From Ettlia oleoabundans (taxonomy: Eukaryota; Chlorophyta; Chlorophyceae; Chlamydomonadales), in NCBI GenBank assembly GCA_019693395.1, contig JAAMXP010000166.1, positions 1 through 40,954 of the forward strand: a DNA stretch of 40,954 nucleotides, read 5' to 3'. This document shows positions 34,908 through 40,954 of the stretch, one piece after another. Within the stretch, counting starts at the first letter, position 1, and the number at the start of each line of letters is the position of its first letter. The notes under the pieces are model-generated. The model was given only the letters and a program-made list of their open reading frames with translations, had not been told where the DNA came from and ran no database searches. The position numbers were made by a program, and so were the translations under genes.

Positions 34908-35239
34908 TGAGGGGTATTTGGAGGCTCTGGCGGCCAGGGCATCTGACACGTGAGGCTGCTCAAGAGGACGGGGGTCCGAGTGTGAGCAAGACAGGTTGGG
35001 CACTTGGGGATCAACAAAGACTGTTTACAGTGGAAAAACACATGTAAATCGAAATTCCTGAGCACACCGGGATGCAACTTACTTCAGGCTGAACATGTGA
35101 CACTTACAGGCAAAAGGGGGCTGTCCTCTTGGGTGGGTGCTGAGTGGACCTGAGTTGGAGCAGAGCGGCCGTACTTTGTGGGTGGAGAGCTCGGGGCATT
35201 GGTGTTTGTTGTGTCTGCCCCCTGGTGTTTGTCAAGGTT
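34908..35239. other. Intergenic: coiled-coil 3' UTR and GT47 promoter region
   Basis: 332 bases between tandem plus-strand genes. TGTAA occurs at 35043-35047, and another copy (34903-34907) overlaps the stop codon itself. No extra exon is seen. Confidence 0.5.
35043..35047 (+). terminator. Putative TGTAA polyadenylation signal of the coiled-coil gene
   Basis: TGTAA 136 bases after the stop at 34907 and about 190 bases before the next gene's ATG. Confidence 0.45.
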
Positions 35240-38200
35240 ATGAAGGCTGTATTTGGCAATCGAAGGCGGGCAGCTGTCCTGCCGCCGCTGTTGCTTCTGC
35301 TCGTCTCCGAGCTGACGCAGGCAGCGGGGCAGGCTGCAGATGGCAAGGGTCCAGGAGCTCCTGCGAATTGCCACCCTGACTGCACCAAGTTCGGGTAAGG
35401 GCGGAATGCTGCGGTCGTCCCTCCTTCGCTGGTTCCGCCGCTTTACTTGTTGAACACGCAGAGACGAGCAACTCGTGTAACGCCCTCGAACAGCACTGAA
35501 CTTTCTGCCCGCCATAGCAGCGGCGGTATCGCTGCCACCGCCGCAGGTGGCAGGTAACTGGCACGTTTGTATGGCCAAGCTGCATTTGATTTTACCCACC
35601 CACTCTAACCTTGCGCCCCTGCAGGAATTGTGGGGAAGATGGACAGTGCAGGTAAAAAGCCACCCCGCACTTTGGAGGTGCATAAGCCGGCGGCCACCTG
35701 CTCTTGAGCTGCTGCAGCTTTGAAAGCACAACATCTTGAAGTATGCCGTAAACTTGCACCAGCTGGGGCGTAGCACACTGCTGTTGATGACCTGTGCAGG
35801 TGCCCATTTGGTCGTACCGGCGAGGCCTGCGAGATAGATTATTTGTCTCCCTGCAAGTTGGCACCCGACCTGCCAGGTTGGCTTGGGCACAACGCCATGC
35901 TGTGTGCATTCAGCAGTCGGGCCTGTATTTCCGGCTCGCTGCGTATCGGTCCCCTTGTGTCGACGCATCTATTCTTGTGCACGAGTGACTGGTTTTTTAT
36001 CAGCATTATTTGGTATCTTCAATGCTTGGTATGCTATTACCCACTGGCGACATTGATGGTCGCTGTTCAAGGTATCCAATGAACCTGTGCCTGCTTACTT
36101 CGTTTCTGCATCGCCTGTGCTGCAGCATATTGCACCGAGCACAACCCCCACAGCTGCGAGTGCTTCTCGCGCTGCAAGCAGTACTTATGCACCAATGCCA
36201 CCGAAGGGCAGACGCAATGTTGGGAGTTTAACGTTCCACAGCAGCGCGTCTGTTTCGCGCGGGAGGGTGTGGAGGCAGACAAGCAGGTGAGGCTGTGGCG
36301 GGCGAGTGTATGTTCACCATATCGACAGTCCAGCCAAGCCCCAACCTGCCAGCCTGTCTGCATCCTTGACACTGATCTACTGACCACAAGATGCTCAACA
36401 CCCGGTGCATTCATTCCCACCCGAACTCTGCAGTTCTCCTTATTCCCTGAGGAGAAGGAGACAGGTGCTAGATTCTATTCCAGCTGGCTCAAAGACGGGG
36501 CACAGGAGGTTGACCGCAGGCAAGGCGGTGGCGGTGGCTTGGTTTGTGGCATGCTCACGCTTCCCCTTCCCTGTACACCTTCTTGAGGGCCTTGCCCTGC
36601 TGAGCATGCTGTGGATAAGTTTTTGCACCCATGCTTGGGTTATGATACCCTTGAACTCGTTGCTTTGTGGTTTTGCAGCGCCGCTGAAGCATATACAGCT
36701 GATCCAAACTCTCGTCTCGCCCCGCTGTCCAAGTGCAAAAGCAAGTGCAACATGCGTGGCACTTGTAGGCAGCAGAAGAACAAATTGTTCTTCAATTCCT
36801 ACTCCTGTAACTGTTATCCTGGCTATGCGGTGAGGGTCGGCAGCATGGCACGGTCATTTATAGCACGCATGGAGCTGCCGTCGCAACTCCTGCTGCTGCC
36901 TGGGGTGCCCACCCGCAGTACTGCTTCCCCAACCCTGGCACCATGCATGTTCTTGCACTGGGTGACTCACCACATCGCTGGCCTTCCGCTGCTCATTGTT
37001 GTTGCAGGGGTCAGGTTGCGAGAAAGTGGAAAACCGGTGCCACTTACAGTGCAGCGGTGAGCATGCCCGTCGCTGTCGGGTATCCACCGTACTGGAGCTG
37101 CTGTTGATTGCTGCCCGCTGTGTGCACAAGTCCAACTTTCTGGTGTCCACCAGCCAGGCGTGAGGTTTGTGCGTCAAGGGAGGCATGATGTGTGGCTGCA
37201 GGGCGCGGGACATGTATGGACAGCTACTGCCACTGCCAGCCGCCCTACTTCAGCATTGGATGCTCACGGAGCAAGGTCTACCCCTCCGGCCACTCGCGAC
37301 CAAGCCCTGTCAACTTCAAGATCTACATGCAAGCGTTGATTCTGCCCCTTTGTCATGACCCTGTTAAGCTTCGAGCCCACTGCCACCGCTTAGGCATGCG
37401 CCAGCCTTTATTGGCAGCCCATTGGGGCAGCTCTGCCTGCGTCATCACGTTTTGAGCATGAGTCAGAATCCAAGATGTGTCCATTCCACAGCGCTTTGCT
37501 GCCTATCTGGACCTGACCAGATGTCGCCACATGTTTGCTGACACTTCCACTCCAGCTGTTGCTGTTGTGTGCAGGTATGAGCTCAACACGCATGAGTTGT
37601 ATGACAAGGTGCCTTCAGCCAGCTTACAACGCGGCGATGAGCACCATGTTGCCTACCAACACGTACGCAAGCAGGCAGCTGCACTGCATGCATAGCGAAT
37701 GTGGCAGAGCCAACCCGTAAATGCCCTCCATGCCTTTATCCCTGCAACTCTGCTGGCCTGCATGCCTGGCTGCCTGCTTGATAGCACAACATCTGATGAC
37801 CCGGCCGCAGTTCCAAGGACATCTATGGCTCACTGCTGTGGGTTTCCACCTGCCAGGCCCCCCAGAAGCAGCCCACCACGTTTATACCCACCGCAGGCCT
37901 CTCTATGTGCTGTTATGTGTTCTGCATGTGCCAGGATACGTACGTATCTATGCTGCTGCTGTGTGTGCATGTTGTGTGTGCAGTTCATGGAGCAGTTCCT
38001 GCTGAGCCCCGTCAGGACAGAGGACCCCTCACAGGCAAACCTCTTCTACATACCCATGACGCTCCACAAGTACTCGGGTGGGTCTGCCTGGGGGGTTTCA
38101 TTTCCGGGTTGCTAGTTTTGTAGGTTTCTTGCTCCCATTTGTCCTGTGTTTGTGAGTTTGTTGAGGCAGGCATGCGCTGGGCTGCGTCTGTGAGGTTCCG

Positions 38201-40297
38201 GGCTGACACTGCGGGTGTTGCGCTGCATGCCAAGAGACGGTTGGTTGAATCCTGCTCGCTTTTGAGTGCTGCATGCGGCACATCATGAACTCCCACCATT
38301 GCCCACATGGCGAAAGTTTGGGTGTTGCAGGCAACACCGTGGCTGCGCAACAGCATATTGACCTAGGTGGGAGCTAAGCTTGGCATTGGCTTAATCACAC
38401 TGGCTTGTATGCAACAGCTGGCGGCTAGCTAGCTGCCCAGAAGCTGTTGTGCATGGCAGCTTCCCTCATTCCAACAGATGCATAAACAGCACCAGTCACC
38501 TTGGTAGTGCACCTACTGTGCTGCCCACACCACCGGCCTCCCTGCCGCAGTTCTTGGCCAGGTTGTGAGCAAGTGGCCGTACTGGAACAGTACCAAAGGA
38601 AGCAATCACTTTTACGTGAGTAGCAGCGCTTCAGGCAAAGCTGCAGGGTGTTGTATCCTCCGGCTTCTGCCGGGTTGCTCAAAAGGCGACCCAGCACGCA
38701 CACACACACCTGTTCCACCTCAGACAGGCCGTCCCGCCCTCCATCCCCACACGCCCCAAACCCCACATTCCGTGTTGCTACTTAGGCAGCCAGCTGCCGT
38801 GGCTTTGCTGTTTGGATGACAACTCGCTGGCCCATCTGCCTGCCTAACCTGTGCTGCTGCCTGTCTGCAGTGGGCCCCTGCGGAGCGAGGCGCCTGTTAC
38901 CACGCAGGGCTGGCGGAGCAAGCCATGAAGGTGACACACTTTGGGTTGTACACTGTGAACAACTCAGTCGGCTGGAGCAATGATGCAATGAGCGGGAGAG
39001 AGCTCAATAAAGGTATTTAGGATAGCCTGAGCTGCAAGCAACTTTACTTTGAATGACCCTCGGAGCGTCTGTTTTGGCCCTTTCAGGTTTTGTCCGACCT
39101 GTTCGACTCTCCTGCAGCCTGCAGTTCGCTGTTCAATGTGTTGAGCAGCGGGGTACTGCATTTCATTTATGCTGTGTTTGCAGACTACGGTTGCCACCGC
39201 CCGCTGCGGGATGTTGTGGCCCCCCCTTACGAGCCGCATGCTGCGGAGTGGGTTGCTACCACCATGGACCTTGGCGTGGAGGGTATAGTCAGGGGCAAGA
39301 AAAGGTACGACAAGTGACAGGCTGGCTGCCACTCGCCTGCCCGTGTTTGAACACCATGGCAGGCAGTGCAGCCACACAGCACATGAGTGTTGCCCCATGG
39401 CTTTGCCGCCGAGTCGTGCACAGGTTTCCTGGTTCCTGTTGCACCCTTAGTTGCAGTTTTTGGCGCACCTGTCATGCGGTGCACTCAACCCATGCGGTGC
39501 CCATTTCCTCCCCCTTGCAGCATGTTTTTCTTTGCCGGCAGTGTCAAGCGTGATGACCCAGCCTACAGGTGAGCATGGGAAGCTCCCGCCAGCTTGAGTT
39601 GTGATAAAACAGGTTGGCAGGTTATGCATAGCATGGCTGCTGATTTCCTCGCTGCCCATTCCCTGGCAAGGGATTGACTGGAGCTTTTTCAAACCGTGTA
39701 TTTGATGCAGCGGCAACACCTGCCAGATGCTGAGCGAACTGGCGAAGCAGTGGAAGGAACGCGACTTCCAGGTGAGCTGATCATGCCGATATTGACTGCA
39801 CGTTGGGACAGGAAGGCGTCCTTCTCTTTCTGGTGGGGAGCAAACAAGCACCCCAACACATTCAACTGCCCATGTCTTTCCTTGACTCTCCTTCCCCGTA
39901 GTTTGTGGAGGGGCCTATGGAGACCCAAGAGATTGAGCGGCAGATGCGGCGGGCCAAGTTCTGCCTGGCCCCGTATGGGCACGGCTTTAGTGCTCGCTTG
40001 CTGCAGTGCATCTTTGCAGGGTCCATCCCTGTTGTCATACAGGAGCGTGTGTTCCAGCCTTTGGAGGACGTGCTTCCGTACGAGAAGTTCAGCCTTCGAC
40101 TGAACAACCGGCACCTGCCAGAGCTGCGGGAGATTCTGCGGAGTGTCACCGAGGAGCAGTACACCGAGCTGGTGCAGAACCTGCTGCGGTACATCAATGC
40201 TTTCTCCTGGGACACGCCCGCAGGAGGCACCGCCTTTCAGTACACCATTCTTTCAATGCGGCGGCGTTGGATGAACTTTAAGGGGCTGTCATTCTGA
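35240..40297 (+). CDS. EGF-like + exostosin-family (GT47) glycosyltransferase
   Basis: Eighteen exons give 616 aa: 35240-35394, 35625-35651, 35800-35876, 36126-36286, 36434-36519, 36679-36829, 37008-37056, 37202-37328, 37575-37598, 37811-37841, 37984-38077, 38331-38366, 38551-38615, 38871-39012, 39184-39304, 39521-39568, 39711-39771, 39902-40297. The N-terminus has a basic head and hydrophobic signal/anchor (LPPLLLLLVSEL). Cys-rich EGF-like units follow: NCGEDGQCRCPFGRTGEACE, CKSKCNMRGTC with SCNCYPGYA, and GRGTCMDSYCHCQPPYFSIG. The GT47 domain starts near residue 275 (KIYMYEL): SPVRTEDPSQANLFYIP, WPYWNSTKGSNHFYW, RDVVAPPY, MFFFAGSVKR, FCLAPYGHGFSARLLQCIFA, GSIPVVIQE, FSWDTPAGGTAFQ. It is a Golgi-lumenal transferase of the algal exostosin-like group, probably for wall or glycoprotein glycans; sugar donor unknown. 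Two introns use GC donors. The donor at 37599 (GTATGA) is the least certain junction. Confidence 0.9.
36520..36525 (+). promoter_or_regulatory. GC-AG intron donor (GCAAGG) in the GT47 gene
   Basis: CGCAG|GCAAGG is the only donor I found in this exon giving the phase needed by the next exon (36679), whose EGF-like Cys pattern fixes its frame. Confidence 0.6.
37329..37334 (+). promoter_or_regulatory. GC-AG intron donor (GCAAGC) in the GT47 gene
   Basis: ATCTACAT|GCAAGC joins to G-TAT-GAG-CTC at 37575, giving KIYMYEL, the conserved first strand of exostosin domains. No GT donor there produces it. Confidence 0.8.
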
Positions 40298-40696
40298 TAG
40301 TGTCGAGATTGAGCTTGTGGTGTTGACTTGTTGGCGTCGCACAATGTCTGTTGCCCACCCCTGGTGCTCAAGGATTAAAACCTCCACACCCACCCACTGG
40401 CACAATCTTGTCTCGAAACGCATTATCGCGCAGCTAACACACCGCCGCTCAAGATGCTGGCGTAATCAGCACCCGGAGGCGGCAGCAGGATGGCGGCGCC
40501 AGGGTGGCAAGTTGTGGCAAAACCCTTCCGCGGCGTCATTTTGAGTCGCCCACTTTTCGGCATTGGTCTAGCGCATCTCGCTCGCTGTAACGACATTGTG
40601 CCAAGGAGGGCTCGTCATTTCAGCGTGCTATGGGGTCGGCGGAGCTTCTTTTTTGGTGACGTCCGTAACTCATTTAAACGACGATCGCTGGGCGCA
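40298..40696. other. Intergenic: GT47 3' UTR and upstream region of the next gene
   Basis: 399 bases. TGTAA at 40586-40590 is the likely GT47 poly(A) signal. The rest shows no coding exon I can support. Confidence 0.5.
40586..40590 (+). terminator. Putative TGTAA polyadenylation signal of the GT47 gene
   Basis: TGTAA about 290 bases after the GT47 stop codon. Confidence 0.5.
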
Positions 40697-40790
40697 ATGC
40701 AAAGAGACTCCCAGCAGCGGAAGCTGTTGGAGCTGGCGGCCGAGAGGCTGCTGGAGGCGGCGCACTCCCGCAAGGCGGCTTCCAGCTCCT
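40697..40790 (+). CDS. Candidate first exon of a plus-strand gene running off the right edge
   Basis: ATG at 40697 opens MQRDSQQRKLLELAAERLLE, an amphipathic helix, and the exon can end at 40790 before a consensus donor GTGAGT. The remaining 164 bases hold no recognisable domain. Family unknown; a minus-strand frame over the same bases is also open, so this is tentative. Confidence 0.35.
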
Positions 40791-40954
40791 GTGAGTGCGG
40801 GAAAGCGTTTGACGAGCTCAGCATTGCATTCGTGTTGTCCATGGTAAAGAATAAGTGTACCACCACCTGCTGCATATGCAAGCCTCTGGGGCTCCAACTC
40901 GGTGCTGCACCGATGTGCACCGATGTTGCCTCTTTGGATGACGCGCCCCGCGCC

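Overview
The window is nuclear DNA of a green alga, most likely Chlorophyceae; the volvocine/Haematococcus neighbourhood is a guess. The evidence is GC-rich sequence, genes cut into many short exons, GT[G/A][A/G]G donors and GCAG acceptors, CAG-rich coding stretches encoding Gln/Ala-rich tracts, and TGTAA motifs (the chlorophycean polyadenylation signal) downstream of several stop codons. No rRNA, tRNA, CRISPR array or transposon was recognised. I built six multi-exon gene models by hand. Every splice junction keeps one reading frame, about 85 introns in total.

Layout. (1) Minus strand, 8967 to the left edge: a class II glutamine amidotransferase (DUG3-like), then a WD40 + M20 peptidase module (DUG2-like). 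In yeast these are two proteins forming the glutathione-cleaving (Dug2p-Dug3p)2 complex. Here they are head-to-tail and can be read as one open frame of at least 1,352 codons. (2) Plus strand, 9375-11272: a putatively plastid-targeted HAD-superfamily hydrolase, divergent from (1). (3) Plus strand, 12001-26510: a 25-exon, 2,947-aa chromatin protein with DDT, PHD, a Cys cluster, WHIM-like helices, two further PHD fingers, three bromodomains, a Gln-rich stretch and a degenerate fourth bromodomain-like tail (BPTF/NURF301-like). (4) Minus strand, 30747-26975: a GH47 class I alpha-1,2-mannosidase with a type II membrane anchor, convergent with (3). (5) Plus strand, 31203-34907: an 827-aa coiled-coil protein with six 11-residue repeats, divergent from (4). 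(6) Plus strand, 35240-40297: a secretory EGF-like + exostosin (GT47) glycosyltransferase of 616 aa. (7) 40697 to the right edge: a weak candidate first exon.

The genes do not form one pathway. GH47 and GT47 both act on glycans in the secretory pathway but are separated by the coiled-coil gene. The most interesting items are the DUG3-DUG2 fusion, the GC-AG intron on which the fusion depends (its retention would release a stand-alone amidotransferase), the repeated use of GCAAG 5' splice sites (5 of about 85 introns), and the tandemly duplicated bromodomain exons.
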